Assembly (NCBI GenBank): GCA_017442315.1
Contig: JAFRZX010000030.1
Coordinates: 124,001 to 188,000 of the forward strand
Reading direction: 5' to 3'
Origin: Bacteroidales bacterium
Lineage (GTDB): Bacteria; Bacteroidota; Bacteroidia; Bacteroidales; UBA932
DNA: 64,000 bases
Shown here: piece by piece, positions 28,838 through 37,154 of the stretch
Layout of the letters: the number at the start of each line of letters is the position of its first letter
Numbering within the stretch: the stretch's first letter is position 1
Made by a program: the position numbers and the translations under genes
Notes under the pieces: model-generated
Seen by the model: only the letters and a program-made list of their open reading frames with translations
Told to the model about the DNA's origin: nothing
Database searches by the model: none

Positions 28838-30307
28838 ATGAAACGTTTGTTTTTTATTCTTGCTCTTGCAGGTGTGTTCGCTGTATCCTGTGAGAAAGTA
28901 GTGGAAGTTGAGAAGATCGTGGAGAAGGAATGCGACAAGCAGCATTATGAAGATGAAGAGTGTGATAGGGAACATCTTCCAGAGGTTGCTCCTAAATTGA
29001 CATTGACAGCTGGGGCAGTTACGGTTGAAAGTGTTTCCTTTGTCCTTGCTCCGACAGATGCGGCAGCTGTCCGTTATTCTGTGGTTGAGGCTGGAACCTC
29101 CCTGCCGACAGCTGAAGATCTTTTCAATAAGGAATCAGAGTTCTATGGCGTACCTGCCGATGCAACTATAGAAGCTGAATATCTTGTTTCTTCTTTGAGA
29201 CTTGGAACAGAATATACTGTTGTAGCAGCAGCTAGAAACAATATTGGTTATTCTGAGGTTGTCACTCTTGCCATGACTACAGCAATTCCTGAAATGTCTC
29301 TCGGACTTTCCGTAGTGAAGATCAATTCAAGTTCAGTTGTGTTCAGCATTTCTCCAGTGAATGCAAGTAAGGTCGCATACAAGGTTCTTGCTGCCGGCGA
29401 AGAAGTTCCGGAGGCTACAGTAGTTCTCGAAAGTGGTGTTGAGGCGGATGCGACTGCAGCTGGAGAGTATGTTGCCAAAGGACTCGAGCCGGAAAGTGCA
29501 TATGTCATAGTGGCTGCTGCTCTTGATCTTGCAGAAAAGAATGCAATGCTTTCAGATGCTGTAGAAGTAACTACAATAGCTGTTGTCCCTCCTGCAGTTG
29601 GTGACTATTATTATAGTGACGGTTCATGGAGCACGGAGTATGACGACACCAAGACACCTATCGGTGTTGTATTCTATCTTGGATGTGCTACTGAATTCAA
29701 GGATAATGTTGCATATTACAAGGTTAAGGACGGTTCTGCAGCTATGGAGGAATTCCACGGTTATGTGATCGCTCTGAAGGATGCTTCTCCTGAGGATGGA
29801 GTATGGTGGAGTTTCTATGATTCATGGGGAGACCCTACCGGAGTTTCTGTCGAAACAAATGACTTCTTGGGTTATACCAACACTCTTGCCATAAGGACTG
29901 AAGCCGAGAGGCTTGGTGTGGGATTCTCAGCAGATAACACAAGTTATCCTGCTGCATATTATGCAACAGATGCGTATGACGAAGTGTGTCCGGCTCCGGC
30001 TCAAAGTTCTGGATGGTTCCTTCCGTCTGCAGGTCAGCTTCAGTATATCTGGGATTCAGCTTATTTTAATCCTAATGGAAATCTCAAGGGATGGCTCGAA
30101 AACTCTTTCAGGAATCTTGGTGAACTTGCCGTTGAAATGCATGTGACGGATTCGGAGTATTGGTCTTCTACTGAGCAGGTAGACTCATATGGTACATCAG
30201 TACGTGCTTATTATGTCAACTTCGATTCTTCAAACTGGAATCCTGGCTTTACTTCATGGTATAATAAAGATGTCGATTTTCGTGTCCGTTCAGTTCTTGC
30301 GTTCTAA
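28838..30307 (+). CDS. FN3-like repeat lipoprotein with DUF1566-like C-terminal domain
   Basis: The 489-residue lipoprotein (FAVSC, Cys18) has an acidic/charged spacer after the Cys. Two FN3-like modules follow (about 48-150 and 150-245), each with the same LxxxAVTVESVSFVLAPTDA / LSVVKINSSSVVFSISPVNA-type strand pattern. The C-terminal domain (about 250-489) resembles DUF1566/Lcl: GWFLPSAGQL, then EYWSSTEQ and a final DFRVRSVLAF. Such domains often occur on exported Bacteroidetes proteins and are thought to bind ligands at the surface. The gene is followed 12 bp later by a second lipoprotein gene, so they are probably co-expressed. Confidence 0.7.
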   Translation: MKRLFFILALAGVFAVSCEKVVEVEKIVEKECDKQHYEDEECDREHLPEVAPKLTLTAGAVTVESVSFVLAPTDAAAVRYSVVEAGTSLPTAEDLFNKESEFYGVPADATIEAEYLVSSLRLGTEYTVVAAARNNIGYSEVVTLAMTTAIPEMSLGLSVVKINSSSVVFSISPVNASKVAYKVLAAGEEVPEATVVLESGVEADATAAGEYVAKGLEPESAYVIVAAALDLAEKNAMLSDAVEVTTIAVVPPAVGDYYYSDGSWSTEYDDTKTPIGVVFYLGCATEFKDNVAYYKVKDGSAAMEEFHGYVIALKDASPEDGVWWSFYDSWGDPTGVSVETNDFLGYTNTLAIRTEAERLGVGFSADNTSYPAAYYATDAYDEVCPAPAQSSGWFLPSAGQLQYIWDSAYFNPNGNLKGWLENSFRNLGELAVEMHVTDSEYWSSTEQVDSYGTSVRAYYVNFDSSNWNPGFTSWYNKDVDFRVRSVLAF

Positions 30308-30319
30308 AATCATTTGAGG

Positions 30320-31957
30320 ATGAAACGATTTTTCAGATATGTTCTCGCTCTCACGATGCCGTTATTCATGGCATCGTGTGAGGAGAAGCCAGTAGAACCA
30401 ACTGTTCCTGAAGAAGAGGAAGGTAAGGAAGCCTTCCTTGTAATCAAGGATGCTCAGGATGTTGTCGGATTTGATTTTGGCGAGACCAGAACTTTTGCCA
30501 TCGAACAGAGTGGTGTAAAGGAACTTTATGTCAGCAGTCCAGACGGATGGATCGCTTCTGTAGATGATGATGAATTGATTGTTACGGCCCCCCTTGAGGA
30601 TGCTGCACAGGAGTATTCTGAGGAAGGTCTGGTCGTCATAACATATTCCGGTACCGATGGAGTGGAAAAAAGTTCATCTGTTGGAGTTTTTGTTGATGAA
30701 GCGACTCTCCAGGATGAGGTTACCTTTGAACTCATCTATAGCAATGTTACGTCCACCTCTGCTCATCTTGAAGTGATACCGAGCAATAATGAAGCAAGAT
30801 ACTATTATGATGTCTGCACTATGGAGGATTATAATAGTGTCAACGGTGATGTCGGTGTTATCATCGGTCAGTATATTGACTATCTTCTTGCATACAATCC
30901 GTCTCTGACAATGGAAGATATGCTGAATATCATGTTGTCTCAAGGTCCTGATTCAGATACAGTATCTGGTCTTCCTCCGGGAACCGAGATGTGTTTCTAT
31001 GCCATAGCTGTCAACGACGAGGGTGAGACATATTCCGAACCGGCTGTAGTGAGATTTACTACAGAAAAAGGTGGCAATCCAGCTGATTGCTCTTTTGAAA
31101 TGACAGTTTCGGAGATTAAGGGCACTACTGTGTTCATAGAGATCACACCTTCCGATCCTTCGGTGCGCTACTGGTATGCTGTCACACCTCGCGATGGTTA
31201 TCCGGGCGATATACCGTTGATGGTAGAAGTGAAGAATGAGGCTCAGGCTTATGCTGACGAGGTCGGTATGACTCTGGAGGAAGTGATAAAAGGAGTCACA
31301 GTTGCCGGTCCGGTGGCAGAAAACTGGTATGATCTGGAAGTTGATACCGGATACTATCTGTATGCTTTTGCTATGGACGAGCAAGGCAATTCTGCCGGTC
31401 CTCTTTTCAAAGAGGCATTTACTACAGCTGAGACAGATATATCAGATGCTGATGTCGAATTGACATATAGATATTTCGATGGCGATGCTTTGTATGCATC
31501 GGATCCAGCTGCCTTCCCGAATGCAGAGGGGCGTGTAATCGTTCAGATCTATGCGGAACCTAATTTCTATGCTTCCGATTGGGCTGTGGCATTAGGAATG
31601 GGAGATATGACGGATACCTATAGCTATCCTGACGATGCTACGATTAATGCTATACTTGCATCAGGAGCCGCTAAGTACAACCAGAGTGTTTCTACTTTTT
31701 ATGCCACCTGGAGTGATTGCACAATCTTTGGATTTGCTGCAGACTACTATGGATATAATGGCGTATTGCACCGTATTCTTGTACAACCGGTGAAGGAGAA
31801 TGCATCTCCTGTCTCTGATTTTGTTGCGACAGCCGCATCTGCAACTTCAGCTATGTCGATCAGTGTTCCTCAGACCGGGTGGTCAGACGCATCGATGTCT
31901 TTGAATCTGCGTGTAAAGGCTTGTAAGCCAGGATACAAGGATATTAATCTTAAATAA
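30320..31957 (+). CDS. Surface lipoprotein with BACON-like and FN3-like modules
   Basis: The ATG at 30320 gives a lipoprotein signal (FMASC, Cys20) and 545 residues; a TTG two codons upstream is possible but unlikely. After a Glu-rich linker (PTVPEEEEGKE), the first module resembles a BACON-type Ig domain (DFGETRTFAIEQSGVKEL). Two longer repeats then share the form TFELIYSNVTSTSAHLEVIP / SFEMTVSEIKGTTVFIEITP and both end in a YAxAxDExG-type strand (FYAIAVNDEGE, LYAFAMDEQGN). No enzyme motif is visible. It is probably a partner of the preceding lipoprotein, and it shares the FN3-like module style. A strong bidirectional terminator follows. Confidence 0.65.
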   Translation: MKRFFRYVLALTMPLFMASCEEKPVEPTVPEEEEGKEAFLVIKDAQDVVGFDFGETRTFAIEQSGVKELYVSSPDGWIASVDDDELIVTAPLEDAAQEYSEEGLVVITYSGTDGVEKSSSVGVFVDEATLQDEVTFELIYSNVTSTSAHLEVIPSNNEARYYYDVCTMEDYNSVNGDVGVIIGQYIDYLLAYNPSLTMEDMLNIMLSQGPDSDTVSGLPPGTEMCFYAIAVNDEGETYSEPAVVRFTTEKGGNPADCSFEMTVSEIKGTTVFIEITPSDPSVRYWYAVTPRDGYPGDIPLMVEVKNEAQAYADEVGMTLEEVIKGVTVAGPVAENWYDLEVDTGYYLYAFAMDEQGNSAGPLFKEAFTTAETDISDADVELTYRYFDGDALYASDPAAFPNAEGRVIVQIYAEPNFYASDWAVALGMGDMTDTYSYPDDATINAILASGAAKYNQSVSTFYATWSDCTIFGFAADYYGYNGVLHRILVQPVKENASPVSDFVATAASATSAMSISVPQTGWSDASMSLNLRVKACKPGYKDINLK

Positions 31958-31988
31958 GTTTTACATCAAGATTATTTCGCGAACAATG

Positions 31989-32020
31989 AATTCCCGTTAG
32001 AAAAGGCTCTAACGGGAATT
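31989..32020. terminator. Bidirectional intrinsic terminator
   Basis: A perfect 13-bp inverted repeat (AATTCCCGTTAGA / TCTAACGGGAATT) with a 6-nt loop, followed by TTTTG on the plus strand. It separates the lipoprotein pair from the convergent hut operon. Confidence 0.78.
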
Positions 32021-32090
32021 TTGATTATAACTGTGACTTGTCACCTTCGCTGCATCGGGAATACAAAAATGTGATATGGTATCTTTGCCG

Positions 32091-33341
32091 TTATCTGTGC
32101 AATATGACTTTTTCTATTACGGGTGTCTGATGGCTATACGGTATGAATGCAAGTGACGGAACTGGTTTAGTTATCAGTAAGTTGGCTTTTTTGCCGATTG
32201 TGACGGATCCGAGAATATCGCTTACTCCCATTGCATAAGCAGAGTTTATTGTGCATGCATTGAAAGATTGTTCAGGGGTCAGGCGCATCTTGATGCATCC
32301 CAGAGCCATGACAAAACGCATGTTTCCGCTGGGACTCGACCCAGGATTATAGTCTGATGCCAGGGCAACCGGCAATCCTGCTTTGATGTAGTCTTTTGCC
32401 CGTCCATATGGCAGTCCAAGGAAAAATGAACATCCGGGAAGCATTGTAGGCATGGTCAGACTGCCTCGCAGGGCTTCGATTTCGGAGTCGGTAGTCTTTT
32501 CCAGATGATCTACTGATAGGGCATTGCATTTCACGCCTACCTGCACTCCGCCGGAAACAGCCAGCTCGTTGGCATGTATCTTTGGTGTAATACCGTATTC
32601 TGCAGCCTTTTTCAGTATCTTTTCTGTTTCGTCGACAGTGAAGAATCCTTCATCACAGAAGACATCCACATAATCTGCCAATCGTTCAGCTGCAACTTTC
32701 GGCAGCATTTCGTTGCATACCAGATCAACGTATTCGCTTTGTCGTCCCTTATAGGCCCGTCCTACGGCGTGAGCACCGAGAAATGTAGCCTTGACTGTTA
32801 TCGGTGCGGTTTCCTTGATGCGTTTTATTACCCTCAGCATCTTCAGTTCGTCCTCCACAGTCAGTCCGTAACCGCTTTTGATCTCCACAGCACCTGTTCC
32901 CATGGCCATGATTTCATTTACACGTTCCATTGATTGGCGGTAAAGCTCATCATCAGAAGTCTTGTGCAGAAGGTCAGCCGAATTAAGGATGCCGCCTCCG
33001 CGTGCAGCAATCTCCTCATAGCTCAGTCCGGCAATCTTGTCCCTGAACTCACCGTCTCTGCAACCGGCATACACGATATGTGTATGGCTGTCGCAGAACG
33101 CCGGCATGACTAATCCTCCATGTGCATCTATGTGCTCGTCTGCATTACTGAGATAGGTTTCAGAGTCATTGTCCCCACGGAAACAGCCTGCGGTTCCGAA
33201 ATCAGTAATGATTCCGTCCTCAATTACCAGATATGCATCATTGATGCACTCCACATGATCCATCCGGGCACCTTCTAACTTTCTAGTCCCCTCAGGCAGA
33301 ATCCCTGCCAACGTACCTATATTATAAATTACTGTCTTCAT
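32091..33341 (-). CDS. hutI: Imidazolonepropionase
   Basis: The 416-residue cytosolic amidohydrolase opens the imidazolone ring to give N-formimino-L-glutamate, step three of histidine breakdown. Visible signatures are the metal ligands H86 and H88 in FCDSHTHIVYAG, the KSGYGL loop, HANELAVSGGV with a further His, and the metal Asp in LASDYNPGSSPSGNM. Length is normal. The ATG lies one base after the hutH stop codon, so the two genes are co-translated. It is the last gene of the operon and ends about 70 bp from a bidirectional terminator. Confidence 0.97.
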   Translation of the reverse strand: MKTVIYNIGTLAGILPEGTRKLEGARMDHVECINDAYLVIEDGIITDFGTAGCFRGDNDSETYLSNADEHIDAHGGLVMPAFCDSHTHIVYAGCRDGEFRDKIAGLSYEEIAARGGGILNSADLLHKTSDDELYRQSMERVNEIMAMGTGAVEIKSGYGLTVEDELKMLRVIKRIKETAPITVKATFLGAHAVGRAYKGRQSEYVDLVCNEMLPKVAAERLADYVDVFCDEGFFTVDETEKILKKAAEYGITPKIHANELAVSGGVQVGVKCNALSVDHLEKTTDSEIEALRGSLTMPTMLPGCSFFLGLPYGRAKDYIKAGLPVALASDYNPGSSPSGNMRFVMALGCIKMRLTPEQSFNACTINSAYAMGVSDILGSVTIGKKANLLITKPVPSLAFIPYSHQTPVIEKVILHR

Positions 33342-33342
33342 G

Positions 33343-34815
33343 CTATTTCAAGAACTCCACAGATTTCTCTATGAGAGGATGCATATATCTGTCATCTTCT
33401 ATGAATGGTACAACTTTGCGGTAGCCTGCAAAAATCTTTTCTATTGTCCACGATGATCTTAAAGGGCGGCGGAACTCAAGGGCCTGTGCTGCATTGAATA
33501 GTTCGATGGCGAGGACGCGTTCTGTGTTTTCTACGACACGTACAAGTTTTGTTGCAGCGTTTGCTCCCATGCTGACGTGGTCTTCCTGGCCTTGTGATGA
33601 TGGTATGGAGTCTGCCGATGCGGGCATGCATAGACCCTTGCTCTGGCTTACGATTGAGGCAGCCGTATACTGAGGAATCATGAAGCCGCTGTTCAGACCT
33701 GGTTTTGCCACAAGGAAGTTCGGAAGACCTCTCTGGCCGGAAATCAGCTTATATATACGTCTCTCCGAAATGTTGGCTAGTTCTGATAGAGCGATTGTGA
33801 GCATATCCATAGGGATTGCTATAGGCTGTCCATGGAAATTTCCGGCAGAAATGATCAGATCTTCGTCTGGGAAGACAGTCGGGTTGTCCGTTGCACTGTT
33901 GATCTCAGTCTCTATTACAGATTTTACATAACGGATAGTGTCCTTTGATGCCCCGTGCACCTGAGGTATGCAGCGGAATGAATAAGGGTCCTGAACGTGA
34001 ACCTTCTTCTGCCTTATGATTTCACTGCCTTCGAGCAGCTCCCGGAAGCGTGCAGCGGTCTCGATCTGACCTTGATGGGCGCGCACCTCATGAACCTGTG
34101 GATAGAAAGGTTCTATTCTGCCATCGTATGCCTCAAGCGACATGGCTCCGATCTTGTCGGCCCAGTCTGAAAGCCTTTCAGCCTGGATGAGCGACCATAC
34201 GGCGTGGGCACTCATGAACTGTGTACCGTTAAGCAGCGCAAGACCTTCCTTTGACTGAAGCTTTACAGGCTCCCAACCGAACTCTGTCCATACTTCTGCT
34301 GAAGAACGGACCTGACCTTTATAGTAAACTTCTCCCAGACCTATCAGAGGCAGACACATGTGTGCAAGGGGAGCAAGGTCACCGGATGCACCTAGAGATC
34401 CCTGCTGATATACTATCGGAAGGATGTCGTTGTTGAACATATCCATCAGACGTTGTACCGTGACAAGCTGCACACCTGAATATCCGTATGAGAGTGACTG
34501 GACTTTCAGGAGAAGCATCAGCTTCACTATTTCAGGACGGACTGTCTCACCAGTACCGCAGGCATGAGACATCACAAGGTTGTGCTGGAGCTGAGAGAGG
34601 TCTTCTGCAGGGATGGTGATGTTGCATAGAGAACCGAAGCCGGTTGTTACTCCGTACACCGGACGCCCGATGTCTTCCATCTTGCTGTCCAAGAACTTGC
34701 GGCATTTTACGATGGCAGCCTCGGATTCCTTGCTGAGTTCCAGCTTTTCACCTTTCCTTATTATTTCATTGACCTTTTCGATGGTCAGTCGTTTATTGGA
34801 AATTATATGTGTCAT
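33343..34815 (-). CDS. hutH: Histidine ammonia-lyase
   Basis: I take the start at 34815 (MTHIISNKRLTIEKV), giving 490 residues; an upstream in-frame ATG at 34842 would fall inside a palindrome and lacks family support. The MIO cofactor forms from A143-S144-G145 in GSLGASGDLAPL, the same position as in known HALs. Other family marks are YGVTTGFG with the catalytic Tyr54, NGTQFMSA, and the QDPYSFRC-IPQVHG segment. The enzyme removes ammonia from histidine to make urocanate. A 205-bp spacer with repeats separates it from hutU, while hutI follows immediately. Confidence 0.96.
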   Translation of the reverse strand: MTHIISNKRLTIEKVNEIIRKGEKLELSKESEAAIVKCRKFLDSKMEDIGRPVYGVTTGFGSLCNITIPAEDLSQLQHNLVMSHACGTGETVRPEIVKLMLLLKVQSLSYGYSGVQLVTVQRLMDMFNNDILPIVYQQGSLGASGDLAPLAHMCLPLIGLGEVYYKGQVRSSAEVWTEFGWEPVKLQSKEGLALLNGTQFMSAHAVWSLIQAERLSDWADKIGAMSLEAYDGRIEPFYPQVHEVRAHQGQIETAARFRELLEGSEIIRQKKVHVQDPYSFRCIPQVHGASKDTIRYVKSVIETEINSATDNPTVFPDEDLIISAGNFHGQPIAIPMDMLTIALSELANISERRIYKLISGQRGLPNFLVAKPGLNSGFMIPQYTAASIVSQSKGLCMPASADSIPSSQGQEDHVSMGANAATKLVRVVENTERVLAIELFNAAQALEFRRPLRSSWTIEKIFAGYRKVVPFIEDDRYMHPLIEKSVEFLK

Positions 34816-34830
34816 GATTGTTTCGTTTAG

Positions 34831-34851
34831 ATTGCCGTTCAAAACGGCAAT
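34831..34851. repeat. Palindrome just upstream of hutH
   Basis: ATTGCCGTT and AACGGCAAT form a perfect 9-bp inverted repeat around a 3-nt loop, ending 16 bp before the hutH ATG. Its right arm starts the tandem repeat array. In the hutU-hutH transcript it would be a hairpin close to the ribosome landing site; it could also be an operator. Confidence 0.7.
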
Positions 34852-34999
34852 GACGGTTTAAATGGTAATGACATTTAAATAGGCAATGACGTTTAAATTG
34901 ACAAAGTCGTATAATGGTAATGACATTTAAATAGGCAATGACGTTTAAATTGACAATGACGTTTAAATTTACAAAATCGTTTAAATTGGCAAAGACGTC
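34846..34999. repeat. 18-bp AT-rich tandem repeat array (eight units plus a partial)
   Basis: Units have the form GGCAATGACGTTTAAATT. They begin at 34846, 34864, 34882, 34900 (shortened to 16 bp), 34916, 34934, 34952 and 34970, with a partial unit from 34988. A 36-bp pair is exactly duplicated (34864-34899 and 34916-34951). Each unit contains the TTTAAA palindrome. The array fills the hutU-hutH gap and runs into the hairpin at 35000-35020. There are no unique spacers, so it is not CRISPR. Confidence 0.88.
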
Positions 35000-35020
35000 A
35001 TCCCCGACTTGATCGGGGAT
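35000..35020. repeat. REP-like hairpin directly behind hutU
   Basis: ATCCCCGA and TCGGGGAT form a perfect 8-bp stem with a CTTGA loop, flanked by a GACGTC palindrome. It abuts the hutU stop codon. Elements of this GATCAAGTCGGGGAT form are dispersed in many bacterial genomes. In the hut transcript it may protect the hutU 3' end or partly terminate transcription. No T run follows on the minus strand. Confidence 0.75.
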
Positions 35021-37042
35021 CTATTTTAAACTATTACGTATCATCTCTTCATCTGCAATGTTCGGCAGTGTCACCTTCAGACCTGGAGTGCGCTCCATTT
35101 CGCGCCTGATAGCGTGAATCGCGCCTTCATTACGTGCCCAGCTGCGACGTGCTATGCCATTGTTGACATCCCATAGAAGCATTTCCCGGATGTGTCTGTC
35201 GGAATCCTCCGTTCCGTCGATCACCATCCCGAATCCTCCGTTCATTACTTCACCCCAACCGACTCCTCCGCCGTTATGAATGGATACCCATGTAGCCCCG
35301 CGGAAACCGTCTCCAATCACGTTGTGCACGGCCATGTCAGCACAGAACTGTGAGCCGTCATATATGTTGGAAGTCTCGCGGAACGGTGAGTCTGTTCCTG
35401 ACACATCATGATGGTCACGTCCGAGAACTATCGGAGCTGTTATCTTACCATTGCGGATAGCCTCATTGAATGCAAGGGCTATCTTGGTGCGGCCTTCGCA
35501 GTCAGCATACAGGATGCGGGCCTGTGACCCAACTACGAGATTATTCTTTCCTGCCTCTTCAATCCAGCGGATGTTGTCCATCATCTGTCCTCGTATTTCT
35601 TCCGGGGCTTCTGCCATGATTTCTCGCAGGATACGTGCTGCAATGGCATCGGATTCTGCGAGATCTTCAGGTCTCTCCGACATGCATACCCATCTGAAAG
35701 GTCCGAATCCATAATCAAAGAAGAGTGGCCCCATGATGTCCTGTACATAGGAAGGATATCGGAATCGTCCGTCTTCGCGCAGAACATCTGCTCCTGCACG
35801 TGATGCCTCAAGAAGGAAGGCATTTCCGTAATCGAAGAAATACATTCCCTTTTCAGCAAGCTTGTTTATTGCTGCTGCATGCCTGCGGAGCGATTGCTGT
35901 ACGCATTCCTTGAATCTTTCAGGCTCTTCGGCCATCATCCTGTTGGATTCTTCATAAGAAAATCCGACAGGGTAGTATCCTCCAGCCCATGGATTGTGGA
36001 GGGATGTCTGGTCAGAACCGAGGTCAACCAGAATATCCTCTTCTGCAAGTCTTTCCCACAGGTCGACGACATTGCCCTGGTAAGCTATTGATACAACTTC
36101 CTTGTCAGTGACAGCCTTGCGTATGCGTGGAATAAGTTCGTCAAGGTCTGAATGTATTTCATCTACCCATCCCTGACTATGTCTCTTGTGTGCCGCGTGA
36201 GGATTGATTTCTGCGCACACACTTACAACACCGGAGATCACACCTGCCTTGGGTTGTGCACCAGACATGCCGCCAAGACCGGCTGTCACGAAGAGCATAC
36301 CTCTCATATTGTCTTCATTGTCATCTAAACCACGTGCCTTGAGTTGTTTACGTGCAGCATTCATCACGGTGATGGTCGTTCCATGTACAATGCCTTGAGG
36401 CCCTATGTACATATATGAACCGGCGGTCATCTGACCATATTGTGAGACTCCAAGTGCATTGAACCTCTCCCAATGGTCAGGCTTTGAATAGTTAGGGATT
36501 ACCATTCCGTTGGTTACTATCACTCTAGGAGCATCCTTGTGGCTTGGAAACAATCCTAGAGGATGTCCGGAGTACATTACAAGTGTCTGCTCGTCAGTCA
36601 TTGTGGCGAGATATTGCATTACGAGACGGTACTGGGCCCAGTTCTGGAACACAGCACCATTTCCTCCGTAAGTTATCAGTTCATGAGGGTGCTGAGCCAC
36701 CCGGTAGTCGAGATTGTTCTGTATCATAGCCATGATAGCGGCTGCCTGCTTTGATTTTGCAGGATACTCGTCTATCGGGCGGGCATACATCTGATAATCG
36801 GGACGGAATCGGTACATATATATGCGTCCATAGTCCTTCAGCTCTTGAGCGAACTCCGGTGCAAGTGCGGCGTGGTTCTCTTCAGGGAAATATCTGAGAG
36901 CGTTCTTTATTGCCAGTACCTTCTCCTCTTTGCTTAGGATATCCTTACGTTTAGGTGCATGGCTGACCGTCGTATCATATGGCTTAGGCTCCGGAAGCAC
37001 AGCCGGAATACCTGCCAGTATTTCTTCATGGAATTTATTCAT
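35021..37042 (-). CDS. hutU: Urocanate hydratase
   Basis: The 673-residue protein adds water to urocanate to form imidazolonepropionate, using tightly bound NAD+ as an electrophile. Family marks include LVMYSGHPLGLFPSHKDAPR, MTAGSYMYIGPQGIVHGT, FVTAGLGGMSGAQPKA in the NAD-binding region, LGSDQTSLHNPWAGGYYP, and HNGGGVGWGEVMNGGFGM. It is longer than the roughly 555-residue proteobacterial form, as is usual for Bacteroidetes. It lies 112 bp downstream of ftcD and 205 bp upstream of hutH. I saw no separate promoter in the ftcD-hutU gap. Confidence 0.96.
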   Translation of the reverse strand: MNKFHEEILAGIPAVLPEPKPYDTTVSHAPKRKDILSKEEKVLAIKNALRYFPEENHAALAPEFAQELKDYGRIYMYRFRPDYQMYARPIDEYPAKSKQAAAIMAMIQNNLDYRVAQHPHELITYGGNGAVFQNWAQYRLVMQYLATMTDEQTLVMYSGHPLGLFPSHKDAPRVIVTNGMVIPNYSKPDHWERFNALGVSQYGQMTAGSYMYIGPQGIVHGTTITVMNAARKQLKARGLDDNEDNMRGMLFVTAGLGGMSGAQPKAGVISGVVSVCAEINPHAAHKRHSQGWVDEIHSDLDELIPRIRKAVTDKEVVSIAYQGNVVDLWERLAEEDILVDLGSDQTSLHNPWAGGYYPVGFSYEESNRMMAEEPERFKECVQQSLRRHAAAINKLAEKGMYFFDYGNAFLLEASRAGADVLREDGRFRYPSYVQDIMGPLFFDYGFGPFRWVCMSERPEDLAESDAIAARILREIMAEAPEEIRGQMMDNIRWIEEAGKNNLVVGSQARILYADCEGRTKIALAFNEAIRNGKITAPIVLGRDHHDVSGTDSPFRETSNIYDGSQFCADMAVHNVIGDGFRGATWVSIHNGGGVGWGEVMNGGFGMVIDGTEDSDRHIREMLLWDVNNGIARRSWARNEGAIHAIRREMERTPGLKVTLPNIADEEMIRNSLK

Positions 37043-37154
37043 GTTTTCGGGTGTTATCTAATAATCTGATTATCAGTGTCTTGTGTTGTTCAACCTGCGC
37101 CCTTTCGGCAGCACGTTGTTATAGGGAAGGTGTTGGTAATCAGTGTTTTATGTG

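Noticed and set aside
32080..32087. TATCTTTG promoter-like sequence on the plus strand
   Set aside because: It points into hutI in antisense, has no -33 TTG at 19-21 bp, and no sense gene lies beyond it.
34816..34842. A longer hutH start at 34842
   Set aside because: It would add nine residues encoded by the palindrome and lacks agreement with HAL N-termini; the MTHIIS start is preferred.
34846..34999. Possible CRISPR array
   Set aside because: The 18-bp units are directly adjacent, with no spacers of 30-40 bp, and no cas genes are near.
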